Below, in pieces: positions 42,438 through 52,168 of a stretch of 64,000 nt of DNA. The notes under the pieces were generated by a model that did not search any database, was not told the origin of the DNA, and saw nothing but the letters and a program-made list of their open reading frames with translations. Source of the DNA: Pseudomonas anuradhapurensis (lineage in GTDB: Bacteria; Pseudomonadota; Gammaproteobacteria; Pseudomonadales; Pseudomonadaceae); the NCBI RefSeq assembly GCF_014269225.2, contig NZ_CP077097.1, positions 3,731,001 to 3,795,000 of the forward strand, given 5' to 3'. Each line of letters starts with the position of its first letter. The first letter of the stretch is position 1. The position numbers and the translations under genes are program-made.

Positions 42438-43123
42438 AGTTCAGCCACCTTGACGCCCACCGAATAGCGGCGCTCGAGATACTTCAGGGCCAGCAGCGAG
42501 ACACTGGTCAGTACCAGGTACAGGGCCGCCACCGCGAGGAAGAAGGTGAAAGGCTCGCGGGTGGCATCGGCCGCCTGCTTGGCCTTGAACATCATGTCCT
42601 GCAAGCCGACCACCGAGATCAGCGCGGTGGCCTTGGTCAGCACCAGCCAGTTGTTGGTGAAACCTGGAATAGCCAGGCGAATCATCTGTGGCACCTGGAT
42701 GCGGAAGAACACCTGGCGATTGCTCATGCCATAGGCCACGCCCGCTTCGGCCTGCCCCTTGGGAATGCCCAGGAACGCGCCACGGAAGGTTTCCGACAGG
42801 TACGCGCCAAAGATGAAGCCCAGGGTACCGATACCCGCGATCAGCGGATTCAGGTCGATGTAGTCTTCATAGCCCAACAGCGGCGCCACCCGGTTGATGA
42901 TGTCCTGCCCGCCGTAGAAGATCAGCAGGATCAGGACCAGGTCCGGAATGCCACGGATCACCGTGGAATACAGATCGCCCAGCCAGGCCAGCCAGCGCAC
43001 CGGCGACAAGCGCAGCGCCACACCGATCAGGCCGAGCACGATGGCCAGGGCCATCGACGACAGGGCGAGCTGCAGCGTCAGCCACGCCCCGTCGAGGATG
43101 ACTGCCCCGTAGCCTTTCAACAT
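42434..43123 (-). CDS. aotQ: AotQ, permease subunit of the arginine/ornithine ABC importer
   Basis: Second permease of the importer. The 229-residue protein has the same fold as AotM. Visible are VIRGIPDLVLILLIFYGGQD and the coupling loop GQAEAGVAYGMSNRQVFFRI. A GAGGACC ribosome site precedes ATG 43123. It lies 88 bases downstream of aotJ, behind a large hairpin. Confidence 0.96.
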   Translation of the reverse strand: MLKGYGAVILDGAWLTLQLALSSMALAIVLGLIGVALRLSPVRWLAWLGDLYSTVIRGIPDLVLILLIFYGGQDIINRVAPLLGYEDYIDLNPLIAGIGTLGFIFGAYLSETFRGAFLGIPKGQAEAGVAYGMSNRQVFFRIQVPQMIRLAIPGFTNNWLVLTKATALISVVGLQDMMFKAKQAADATREPFTFFLAVAALYLVLTSVSLLALKYLERRYSVGVKVAEL

Positions 43124-43151
43124 GATGAGGTCCTCGACCTAGAGAATGAAA

Positions 43152-43190
43152 AATGGTGCAAACCTCAGAGTTTCTGCTGTTTGCACCATT
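43152..43190 (-). terminator. Large hairpin between aotJ and aotQ (attenuator/stabiliser)
   Basis: AATGGTGCAAAC and GTTTGCACCATT are perfect 12-bp inverted arms with a 15-base loop. On the minus strand the stem runs into TTTTCATT. Its place right after the binding-protein gene fits partial termination or 3'-end protection that lets AotJ outnumber the membrane parts, as known for other ABC importers. Confidence 0.7.
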
Positions 43191-43211
43191 GCACAGGTGA
43201 AACCCGACGTC

Positions 43212-43997
43212 TTAGTTCGAGTCTGGACCGTAGATATCGAAGTTGAAGTACTTCTTCTCGATTTCTTTGTACTTGCCATTGGCGCGGATGGCGTCGATGG
43301 CCTTGTTGATGCGCTCGCGGTTGGCGTCGTCACCCTTGCGCACGGCAATGCCGATGCCGTCACCGAAATACTTGGCGTCGGTAAAGGACGGGCCGACGAA
43401 GGCAAAGCCTTTGCCAGCGTCGGTCTTCAGGAAGCCGTCTTCCAGCAGGGTGGCGTCAGCCACGGTACCATCGAGGCGACCGGCTGCCACGTCCAGGTAG
43501 ATTTCGTTCTGGGTGCCGTAAGGCACCACGGTGGCACCCTTGGCGCCGAGCACTTCCTTGGCGAAGCGGTCGTGGATCGAACCGCGCTGCACGCCGATCT
43601 TCTTGCCCTTGAGTTCATCCAGGCTGTCGCTGACGGTGGTACCTTCCTTCATCACCAGGCGCGCCGGGGTCAGGTAGTAGCGCTTGGTGAAGTCGACCGA
43701 TTTCTTGCGGTCGTCAGTGATCGACATGGACGACAGGATGGCGTCGATCTTGCGCACCTTCAGCGCCGGGATCAGGCCGTCGAATTCCTGCTCGACCCAG
43801 GTGCACTTGGCTTTCATCTCTTCGCACAGCGCGTTGCCGATGTCGTAGTCGAAACCGGCGATGCTGCCATCAGGTTGCTTGAAGGCAAAGGGTGGGTAGG
43901 CGGCCTCGATACCGATTTTCAACGGTTTTTCATCGGCCTGCGATACCAGGGAAAACACGGACAGCGCCAGGGCGCCAAGCAGTGCGAGCTTCTTCAT
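43212..43997 (-). CDS. aotJ: AotJ, periplasmic arginine/ornithine-binding protein
   Basis: Binds arginine/ornithine in the periplasm and delivers it to AotQM. The 261-residue protein has a signal peptide cut after SQA (residue 21). The solute-binding family 3 signature is present ([18 protein letters not shown]; then [15 protein letters not shown]). Two cysteines in the LCEEMKAKC stretch match the family disulfide. GGAG precedes ATG 43997; the longer frame upstream crosses the regulatory region. First gene of aotJQMP-argR. Confidence 0.96.
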   Translation of the reverse strand: MKKLALLGALALSVFSLVSQADEKPLKIGIEAAYPPFAFKQPDGSIAGFDYDIGNALCEEMKAKCTWVEQEFDGLIPALKVRKIDAILSSMSITDDRKKSVDFTKRYYLTPARLVMKEGTTVSDSLDELKGKKIGVQRGSIHDRFAKEVLGAKGATVVPYGTQNEIYLDVAAGRLDGTVADATLLEDGFLKTDAGKGFAFVGPSFTDAKYFGDGIGIAVRKGDDANRERINKAIDAIRANGKYKEIEKKYFNFDIYGPDSN

Positions 43998-44430
43998 CAG
44001 GTAACTCCATCGGTACGGGGCAATACAAGGCAGGTAACGGCTGCCCGATATGCGAATGGGTACAACGCGAGCCGCGCAGGGTATCGACCAAGGTCGCAGA
44101 CCACGAGCGTGTGAGTGGCATTCTAGCGACAGCCCGGTAGTCGATATTTCTTCAAAGCGACAACTACTTACAGAAGCGCCTGAAACCGCTGCGGGCGATG
44201 TTGACAGCCAGTGCAAAATATGCAAAAGCGCAAGAAATAGAACCTATAGACCTAGCAATTCCCGGGCCTATTATTGGCAAAGCCTTGTAGTACGGCAAGT
44301 GTAGCGTGTTGCGCGGGGAAAAATGCCGGCGAAATGCACCGAAACGAAGCGGAATTGTTTCCTGGCGCCCCGATGCCGTGCGCCAACGGTGACAGAACAG
44401 TTACCGATGAATGTCGGGTAACAGTAAAGC
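43998..44430. other. aotJ upstream region
   Basis: 433 bases without a gene. It contains the tandem ArgR-type half-sites and, further up, AT-rich DNA (GCAAAATATGCAAAAGC near 44212). The aotJ promoter must be here, but I cannot assign −35/−10 boxes with confidence. Confidence 0.5.
44126..44162 (-). promoter_or_regulatory. ArgR-type tandem half-sites upstream of aotJ
   Basis: On the minus strand two TGTCGC half-sites stand in direct repeat at 44157-44162 (TGTCGCTTTGAAGAAA) and 44126-44131, 31 bases apart. That is about three helical turns, matching the tandem arrangement described for Pseudomonas ArgR. They are 129-165 bases before aotJ. Confidence 0.65.
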
Positions 44431-44464
44431 AAAAACCCCGCCGGTTGCCCGGGCGGGGTTCTTG
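44431..44464 (-). terminator. Rho-independent terminator after acs
   Basis: AACCCCGCC and GGCGGGGTT (within AAAAACCCCGCC...GGGCGGGGTTCTT) form a strong stem; on the minus strand it is followed by TTTTTGC. Beyond it lies the aot regulatory region. Confidence 0.85.
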
Positions 44465-44481
44465 CTGCAGGCGCGCGCCCC

Positions 44482-44595
44482 TGCAGGAGCGGCCTGCGTC
44501 GCGATGGGGCGCGAAGCGGCCCCAGGATTTCAGCTTCGCAGCCTCAATTGCCGGGGCCGCTTCGCGCCCCATCGCGACGCAAGGCCGCTCCTACA
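44482..44595. repeat. REP pair downstream of acs
   Basis: Inverted pair: GCAGGAGCGGCCTGCGTCGC at the left, GCGACGCAAGGCCGCTCCTA at the right, with inner GGGGCGCGAAGCGGCCCC arms. The left unit has lost two bases relative to the right one. It lies between acs and its terminator. Confidence 0.85.
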
Positions 44596-44618
44596 AGGGA
44601 TCGCGTACAGGCCCATTA

Positions 44619-46580
<1,962 letters not shown>

Positions 46581-46977
46581 CTGTGTTACCTCGGTGTAAT
46601 AGTTGTTTTTGTATGGGACCGTTTGTAACTGTACCAGAGCGACAAAAGCCATTCGACGTTGGTAGTAATTTGGTACGCCCGTACAGCACGGACGCTCTAG
46701 CATGGGCTTTACAGCCGTGACGAAGCGACAATTGGCGGGTTGCCCAGACGATTGTTACAGATTCTGCCAAAACACTTTATCAAAAGCCCCACTGTTTCAG
46801 CCTTGGCGACAACCCTAAAATTCATCTCGCCAGCAACGGCAAGGCGATTAACAACTGGTAACAGCCCCCACGAAGGCAAGCGTTAATCCCCGTCTTATCC
46901 CGATAGTTAAACCAGCAATACTCGCGGCGCCAAAAGCGCCGCGCGCCCCCTCACGACCTTAGACAGGTAAATAGAAA
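46581..46977. other. acs / DUF2790 divergent intergenic region
   Basis: 397 bases without a gene, holding both divergent promoters. A perfect hairpin CGCGGCGC-CAAAA-GCGCCGCG lies at about 46923-46943, just upstream of the DUF2790 gene. I did not find a σ54-type site, and cannot assign boxes. Confidence 0.5.
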
Positions 46978-47232
46978 ATGAAAGCTTTACTGGTATTGGT
47001 ACTTGGCAGTCTTTGCGGCGCGGCGATGGCCGGCGAAGGCAAAGATGCCGAGCAGATTCCGGTTGAACAGTACAACTACGCGCAGCACCTGGACATTGCC
47101 CGCGTCATTTCCATGAGCGAAGTGCCCAATGTATGCGAAGTGGTGCCAGCCCGCATGACCTATGAAGACTCCAAGGGCCAGAAGCACATTCTCGAATACC
47201 GCGTGATGGGGAACGGCTGCTCGAACGGCTGA
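46978..47232 (+). CDS. DUF2790 family small secreted protein
   Basis: An 84-residue protein of the Pseudomonas-specific DUF2790 family; its function is not established. A signal peptide (MKALLVLVLGSLCGAAMA, cut at ~18) is followed by the family pattern IPVEQYNYAQHLDIARVISM, then VCEVVPARMTYEDSKGQKH and the end YRVMGNGCSNG. Two cysteines in the mature part probably pair. AGGTAAATAGAAA precedes the ATG. GGGGCCC-TGC-GGGCCCC at 47247-47263 may act as its terminator. Confidence 0.9.
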   Translation: MKALLVLVLGSLCGAAMAGEGKDAEQIPVEQYNYAQHLDIARVISMSEVPNVCEVVPARMTYEDSKGQKHILEYRVMGNGCSNG

Positions 47233-47263
47233 TACCTTGTGAATTGGGGGCCCTGCGGGCCCC

Positions 47264-47348
47264 ATTCGCGACACAAGGCCGCTCCTACAGGTACCGCGCA
47301 ATGTTTGAAGCCTGCGCAGTACTTGTAGGAGCGGCCTTGTGTCGCGAA
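47264..47348. repeat. REP pair between the DUF2790 gene and phhR
   Basis: TTCGCGACACAAGGCCGCTC...CTACA and its inverse TGTAGGAGCGGCCTTGTGTC...GCGAA face each other across 33 bases, between convergent gene ends. Confidence 0.85.
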
Positions 47349-47385
47349 AGGACTGCGCAGCAGTCCCACCTTTTATAAAGCCTGA

Positions 47386-48945
47386 TTAATCTGCAGACTT
47401 GCCAAGCGAGTAATCCCTCAACTTGTTGGCAATGGTCGTATGCGAAACACCCAGTCTTTTACCTAAAGCCCGACTACTCGGGAATTCCCCCATCAAACTT
47501 TCCAGCACCGCCTTCTCAAAGCGCCCGACAATCTGCGAAAGATCCCCGTCCAGCGAAAACTCACCCAACGGTTGCCGCGCGCCATAATCCGGCAAGCGAA
47601 TATGTTCGCTCTTGACCACGCCGCCATCGCATAACGAAACCGCCTGGAACAATACGTTTTCCAGTTGCCTTACATTGCCCGGCCAATGGTACTGGGCAAG
47701 TTTGTCCATCGCCGCCGGCGCCAGGCGCGGCATGGCACAACCGATCTGCCGGCTGGCCTGGTCGAGAAAGTGCTGCACCAGCCCTTCCAGGCCGTCCATG
47801 CATTCGCGCAACGGCGGAATGTGCAGCGACAACACATTGAGCCGGTGGTACAGGTCCTGGCGGAACTCGCCACGCGCGCACAATTCGGACAAATCCACCT
47901 GGGTCGCGCAGATCACCCGCACGTCCAGGTACACCTCTTCATCGCTGCCTACGCGGCGGAAGCAGCCGTCCTGCAGAAAGCGCAGCAACTTCACCTGCAG
48001 GCGCGGGCTCATCTCCCCTACCCCATCAAGGAACAGCGTGCCACCGGCGGTCAGCTCCAGCAGCCCCAGCTTACCCTCGGCCCGCGCACCTTCGAAGGCC
48101 CCGGGGCCGTAACCGAACAGCTCGGTCTCGGCCATCGACTCGGGCAAGCCGGCGCAGTTCAGCGCCATCAGCGGCGACTGCCCGCGCGGGCTGGCCAGGT
48201 GGCAGGCACGCGCCAGCAACTCCTTGCCGGTGCCTGTCTCACCCTCGATCAGCAAGGGCGCATCCAGTGGTGCCATGCGCCGCGCCTCGCGGACCACGGC
48301 AGCCATGACCCGCGAACTCTGGAAGATGCTGTCGAAACCGCGCAGCTCCTGCTTGCGCACATTGTAGATACGCTCGCCGATGCGGTCGGCGCGGTGCAGG
48401 GTCAGCACTGCACCGGCCAGCGCCTCGCTGTCGTCGTGCTCGGACTGCAGCGGCGCGATATCGGCCAGGAACACATCGCCCTTGACCTTGATACGCAGGC
48501 CGTTGATGCGCGATTTGTTGGCGCGCACCAGCTCCGGCAGGTCGAAGTCTTCGACATAGCGCGCCAGCGGCATGCCCGGCACCTCGTCCACCCGCACACC
48601 CAGCAACTGGGCTGCCGCGCGGTTGGCGGCGACGATGCTGCCGCCCATGTCGATCGACAGCACCGGGAAGTCCAACGCGCCCAGCAGCGCGTTCAGCTCC
48701 ATGTGGCGACGTTCGCTGGGCATCAACCCCACGCGCTTGACGCCGAACACCCCGGCGATGGCCTCGAACTTGGGCCGCAGCGCCTGGAACTGCAAATTGA
48801 TCAGGTTGGGGCAATGCAGGTAGATGGCGTTGCCATGGTCACCGCCCACCTCGCCGCGCAGCACGTTGATTCCGTACTCCACCAGCAGGTTGAGGATGTC
48901 GCGCAGGATGCCAATACGGTTCTGGCAATGCACTTTGATACGCAT
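47386..48945 (-). CDS. phhR: PhhR, TyrR-type regulator of aromatic amino acid catabolism
   Basis: PhhR responds to phenylalanine/tyrosine and controls phhAB and related genes. The 519-residue protein has an ACT domain (~1-75, MRIKVHCQNRIGILRDIL), a PAS domain (~80-180) and an AAA+ domain with Walker A EGETGTGKELLARA. A Fis-type HTH lies at the C-terminus (FPSSRALGKRLGVSHTTIAN). The σ54 contact loop reads GAFEGA instead of GAFTGA and Walker B is FLDGVGE rather than FLDEIGE, consistent with a regulator working with σ70. ATG 48945 has GAGAG. Divergent from phhA. Confidence 0.95.
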   Translation of the reverse strand: MRIKVHCQNRIGILRDILNLLVEYGINVLRGEVGGDHGNAIYLHCPNLINLQFQALRPKFEAIAGVFGVKRVGLMPSERRHMELNALLGALDFPVLSIDMGGSIVAANRAAAQLLGVRVDEVPGMPLARYVEDFDLPELVRANKSRINGLRIKVKGDVFLADIAPLQSEHDDSEALAGAVLTLHRADRIGERIYNVRKQELRGFDSIFQSSRVMAAVVREARRMAPLDAPLLIEGETGTGKELLARACHLASPRGQSPLMALNCAGLPESMAETELFGYGPGAFEGARAEGKLGLLELTAGGTLFLDGVGEMSPRLQVKLLRFLQDGCFRRVGSDEEVYLDVRVICATQVDLSELCARGEFRQDLYHRLNVLSLHIPPLRECMDGLEGLVQHFLDQASRQIGCAMPRLAPAAMDKLAQYHWPGNVRQLENVLFQAVSLCDGGVVKSEHIRLPDYGARQPLGEFSLDGDLSQIVGRFEKAVLESLMGEFPSSRALGKRLGVSHTTIANKLRDYSLGKSAD

Positions 48946-49064
48946 GAGGGCTCTCGAAGCGCCGAGGTTTTTCACTACAGCGCAGAAAAGTCGTAAAGAT
49001 AAGCTGACAAAAACCGCCTAGGCATCAGCCAGATGCCTCGGATTTTCCGACACCTGCTGGGTTT

Positions 49065-49082
49065 TGTAAAATATTCGTTACG
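49065..49082. promoter_or_regulatory. Imperfect TyrR/PhhR box upstream of phhA
   Basis: TGTAAA-ATATTC-GTTACG resembles the TyrR-family box TGTAAA-N6-TTTACA: the left half is perfect, the right half matches at three or four positions. It lies 120 bases before phhA in the divergent region, the expected place. Confidence 0.5.
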
Positions 49083-49201
49083 AAAACGCCGCAAGAAGCC
49101 CATCCCGCCTATCTCCTACCCCCGTGCAAAGCAGCCGGCGAAGGGATATTCCTTAGGCATGTCCTGCACATAACAAGAAAAGCCCTCACCAGGAGAGCCA
49201 C

Positions 49202-49990
49202 ATGAAACAGACGCAATACGTGGCACGCGAGCCCGATGCGCACGGTTTTATCGACTACCCGCAGCAAGAGCATGCGGTATGGAACACCCTGATCACCCGC
49301 CAGCTGAAAGTGATCGAAGGCCGCGCCTGCCAGGAATACCTGGACGGCATCGACCAGCTCAAGCTGCCGCATGACCGGATTCCGCAACTGGGCGAGATCA
49401 ACAAGGTGCTGGGCGCCACCACGGGTTGGCAGGTTGCCCGGGTGCCGGCACTGATCCCCTTCCAGACCTTCTTCGAGCTGCTCGCCAGCAAGCGCTTCCC
49501 GGTCGCCACGTTCATCCGCACCCCGGAAGAGCTGGACTACCTGCAAGAGCCCGACATCTTCCACGAGATCTTCGGCCACTGCCCGCTGCTGACCAACCCC
49601 TGGTTCGCCGAATTCACCCATACCTACGGCAAGCTCGGCCTGGCCGCGACCAAGGAGCAGCGCGTGTACCTGGCGCGCCTGTACTGGATGACCATCGAGT
49701 TCGGCCTCATCGAAACCGCCCAAGGCCGCAAGATCTATGGTGGCGGCATCCTCTCGTCGCCGAAAGAAACCGTCTACAGTCTGTCTGCCGAGCCGGAGCA
49801 CCAGCCCTTCGACCCGATCGAAGCCATGCGCACCCCGTACCGCATCGACATCCTGCAGCCGCTGTATTTCGTGCTGCCGAACATGAAGTGCCTGTTCGAC
49901 CTGGCCCACGAAGACATCATGGGCATGGTTCATCAAGCCATGCAGTTGGGCCTGCACGCACCGAAGTTTCCACCCAAGGTCGCCGCCTGA
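49202..49990 (+). CDS. phhA: PhhA, phenylalanine 4-monooxygenase
   Basis: Hydroxylates phenylalanine to tyrosine using a tetrahydropterin and iron. The 262-residue protein belongs to the aromatic amino acid hydroxylases. The iron ligands His121 and His126 are in FHEIFGHCPLL and Glu166 in YWMTIEFGLIE, and the pterin-site ARVPALIPFQTFFELLA is near residue 80. AGGAGAG precedes ATG 49202. First gene of phhAB, 39 bases before phhB. Confidence 0.97.
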   Translation: MKQTQYVAREPDAHGFIDYPQQEHAVWNTLITRQLKVIEGRACQEYLDGIDQLKLPHDRIPQLGEINKVLGATTGWQVARVPALIPFQTFFELLASKRFPVATFIRTPEELDYLQEPDIFHEIFGHCPLLTNPWFAEFTHTYGKLGLAATKEQRVYLARLYWMTIEFGLIETAQGRKIYGGGILSSPKETVYSLSAEPEHQPFDPIEAMRTPYRIDILQPLYFVLPNMKCLFDLAHEDIMGMVHQAMQLGLHAPKFPPKVAA

Positions 49991-50029
49991 GCGACCTTGC
50001 CGATAACAACTCGAACCGGAAAACACCAC

Positions 50030-50386
50030 ATGAATGCCTTGAACCAAGCCCATTGCGAAGCCTGCCGCGCCGACGCCCCGAAAGTCACTGACGAGGAGCT
50101 GGCCGAGCTGATTCGCGAGATCCCGGACTGGAACATCGAAGTACGCGATGGCCACATGGAACTGGAGCGCGTCTTCCTGTTCAAGAACTTCAAGCACGCC
50201 CTGGCGTTCACCAATGCCGTGGGCGAAATCGCCGAAGCCGAAGGCCACCACCCGGGCCTGCTGACCGAGTGGGGCAAGGTCACCGTGACCTGGTGGAGCC
50301 ACTCGATCAAGGGCCTGCACCGCAACGACTTCATCATGTGCGCGCGCACTGACAAGGTGGCGGAGACGGCTGAAGGCCGCAAGTAA
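50030..50386 (+). CDS. phhB: PhhB, pterin-4a-carbinolamine dehydratase
   Basis: Dehydrates 4a-hydroxytetrahydrobiopterin to recycle the PhhA cofactor. The 118-residue protein has the family motif [18 protein letters not shown] (with the active-site His-His) and [10 protein letters not shown]. It starts at ATG 50030 ([13 protein letters not shown], a Cys-containing N-terminus common in Pseudomonas PhhB). It is co-transcribed with phhA. Confidence 0.96.
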   Translation: MNALNQAHCEACRADAPKVTDEELAELIREIPDWNIEVRDGHMELERVFLFKNFKHALAFTNAVGEIAEAEGHHPGLLTEWGKVTVTWWSHSIKGLHRNDFIMCARTDKVAETAEGRK

Positions 50387-50399
50387 CCGCTTGGGAATC

Positions 50400-50455
50400 G
50401 GGGCCGCTTCGCGCCCCTTCGCGGGCACGCCCGCGATGGGGCGCGAAGCGGCCCC
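50400..50455. repeat. Long palindrome (REP-like) after phhB
   Basis: GGGGCCGCTTCGCGCCCC at the left and GGGGCGCGAAGCGGCCCC at the right are perfect 18-bp inverted arms around a smaller GCGGGCACGCCCGC palindrome. It begins 14 bases past the phhB stop. A terminator-like role is possible, but there is only a short T tract after it. Confidence 0.75.
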
Positions 50456-50616
50456 AGTTTTTGCAGGGAAAATGTCCGCTGTTCGCCCGCAAAACCGACC
50501 GGCGACCGGCAAAAAAACCAAACTGTCATCCAGACTTGTGTATCCTGCCCCAGCTTTGCGAAGCTTCAAACGCGCCTGGCGCAGACTTTTCACTCACACT
50601 TGCGAGGAACGACGAG

Positions 50617-50745
50617 ATGCATGAAATCCCGAATCTTCCCTTCCCAAGCCTGAACCCAGAAGAGCCAACCGTAACCGTTCATGCCGAACCGGCAGCTGCC
50701 GTCGAGCAGGATGGTGACGATCAATCCAGCGCTGACCAGGACTAA
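50617..50745 (+). CDS. Small acidic protein (42 residues), unknown
   Basis: I do not recognise it. The product MHEIPNLPFPSLNPEEPTVT... is 42 residues, Pro-rich at the front and Asp/Glu/Gln-rich at the back (EQDGDDQSSADQD), without signal or membrane segment, so probably unfolded. The support is a strong ribosome site (GAGGAACGACGAG before ATG), sensible codon use, and a following inverted repeat. It lies between phhB and an MFS gene, its own short unit. Confidence 0.5.
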   Translation: MHEIPNLPFPSLNPEEPTVTVHAEPAAAVEQDGDDQSSADQD

Positions 50746-50760
50746 CCGCGCATCCCCGAC

Positions 50761-50811
50761 TGTGTGAAAACGGCTGACCTGCGGGCCAACCCCGTCATCA
50801 CGTTTTCACAC
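50761..50811. repeat. Inverted repeat between the small acidic gene and the MFS gene
   Basis: GTGTGAAAACG and CGTTTTCACAC are perfect 11-bp arms around a loop of about 29 bases. It ends 25 bases before the MFS start. It may terminate the upstream gene or be an operator. Confidence 0.5.
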
Positions 50812-50835
50812 CGTCCAGAACCCACGTAGGCCCCC

Positions 50836-52023
50836 ATGCCCGACTCACCGCGCCCCCTTGCGGTCACCCTGCAAGTCGTCTCCATCGTCCTCTTCACCTT
50901 CATCGGCTACCTGAACATCGGCATCCCCCTGGCCGTATTGCCCGGCTATGTGCACAACGACCTGGGCTTCGGCGCCGTGGTCGCCGGCCTGGTGATCAGC
51001 GTGCAATACCTGGCCACCCTGCTCAGCCGCCCCACGGCCAGCCGCATCATCGACAACCATGGCAGCAAGAAAGCAGTCCTGTATGGCCTGGCCGGGTGTG
51101 GCCTCAGCGGGGTGTTCATGCTCGCCTGCGCCTTCCTCACCCACCTGCCCTGGCTGAGCCTGGCCAGCCTGCTGGCCGGCCGCCTGGTGCTGGGCAGCGC
51201 CGAAAGCCTGGTGGGTTCGGGGTCGATCGGCTGGGGGATCGGCCGGGTCGGTGCCGAACACACCGCCAAGGTCATCTCCTGGAACGGCATCGCCAGCTAC
51301 GGCGCGCTGGCCATCGGCGCCCCGCTGGGCGTGCTGATGGTCAAAGGCCTGGGGCTGTGGAGCATGGGTGCGAGCATCATCCTGCTGTGCGCGCTCGGCC
51401 TGCTGCTGGCCTGGCCCCGGCAGGCGGCGCCGATCGTCAGCGGCGTGCGCCTGCCGTTCCTGCGGGTGCTGGGCAAGGTGTTCCCACACGGTTCGGGGCT
51501 GGCCCTGGGCTCGATCGGCTTCGGCACCATCGCCACCTTCATCACCCTGTACTACGCCAGCCGCGGCTGGGCCAATGCAGCGCTGACCCTGAGCCTGTTC
51601 GGTGCCAGCTTCATCAGCGCACGGCTGCTGTTCGGCAACCTGATCAACCGGATTGGCGGGTTCCGCGTGGCGATTGCCTGCCTGTCGGTGGAAACGCTCG
51701 GGCTGCTGATGCTGTGGCTGGCGCCGAGTGCCGAACTGGCGCTGGCAGGCGCCGCACTGAGCGGGTTCGGCTTCTCGCTGGTGTTCCCGGCGCTGGGGGT
51801 AGAGGCGGTGAACCAGGTGACAGCGGCCAACCGCGGGGCTGCGGTCGGCGCCTATTCGCTGTTCATCGACTTGTCGCTGGGGGTGACCGGGCCGCTGGTG
51901 GGCGCGGTGGCGGCGGGGTTCGGCTTTGCTTCGATGTTTCTGTTTGCAGCGGCAGCGGCGGCTTGCGGGTTGCTGTTGAGCCTGTATCTGTACAGGCAGG
52001 TGCGGCGTCAGCGGGGTCTCTAA
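50836..52023 (+). CDS. MFS transporter, YhhS-like
   Basis: A 395-residue major facilitator protein with about 12 hydrophobic segments. MFS motif A-like [20 protein letters not shown] is near residue 65 and [18 protein letters not shown] at the second repeat. [25 protein letters not shown] resembles the YhhS/UPF0226 subgroup (quoted here as the [12 protein letters not shown] core). Substrate unknown. The ribosome site before ATG 50836 is weak. Confidence 0.85.
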   Translation: MPDSPRPLAVTLQVVSIVLFTFIGYLNIGIPLAVLPGYVHNDLGFGAVVAGLVISVQYLATLLSRPTASRIIDNHGSKKAVLYGLAGCGLSGVFMLACAFLTHLPWLSLASLLAGRLVLGSAESLVGSGSIGWGIGRVGAEHTAKVISWNGIASYGALAIGAPLGVLMVKGLGLWSMGASIILLCALGLLLAWPRQAAPIVSGVRLPFLRVLGKVFPHGSGLALGSIGFGTIATFITLYYASRGWANAALTLSLFGASFISARLLFGNLINRIGGFRVAIACLSVETLGLLMLWLAPSAELALAGAALSGFGFSLVFPALGVEAVNQVTAANRGAAVGAYSLFIDLSLGVTGPLVGAVAAGFGFASMFLFAAAAAACGLLLSLYLYRQVRRQRGL

Positions 52024-52047
52024 CAACAGGGGGTGCTTTGCACCCCT

Positions 52048-52135
52048 TTCGCGACACCAGGCCGCTCCTACAGGTACCGCGCGCTTGAGCTGAGGCGCAG
52101 CTCACGCTTGCTGTAGGAGCGGCCTGGTGTCGCGA
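52048..52135. repeat. REP pair between the MFS gene and ydiJ
   Basis: TTCGCGACACCAGGCCGCTC and the inverse GAGCGGCCTGGTGTCGCGA face each other across 39 bases. A small hairpin GGGGGTGCTTTGCACCCC (52029-52046) precedes it. Convergent gene ends. Confidence 0.85.
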
Positions 52136-52168
52136 TGGGCTGCAAAGCAGCCCCCGAGACCCGGAAAC

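Noticed and set aside
49021..49201. A σ54 promoter before phhA
   Set aside because: P. aeruginosa phhA is σ54-dependent, but no GG-N10-GC pattern with TTGC was found here; PhhR also lacks a GAFTGA loop.
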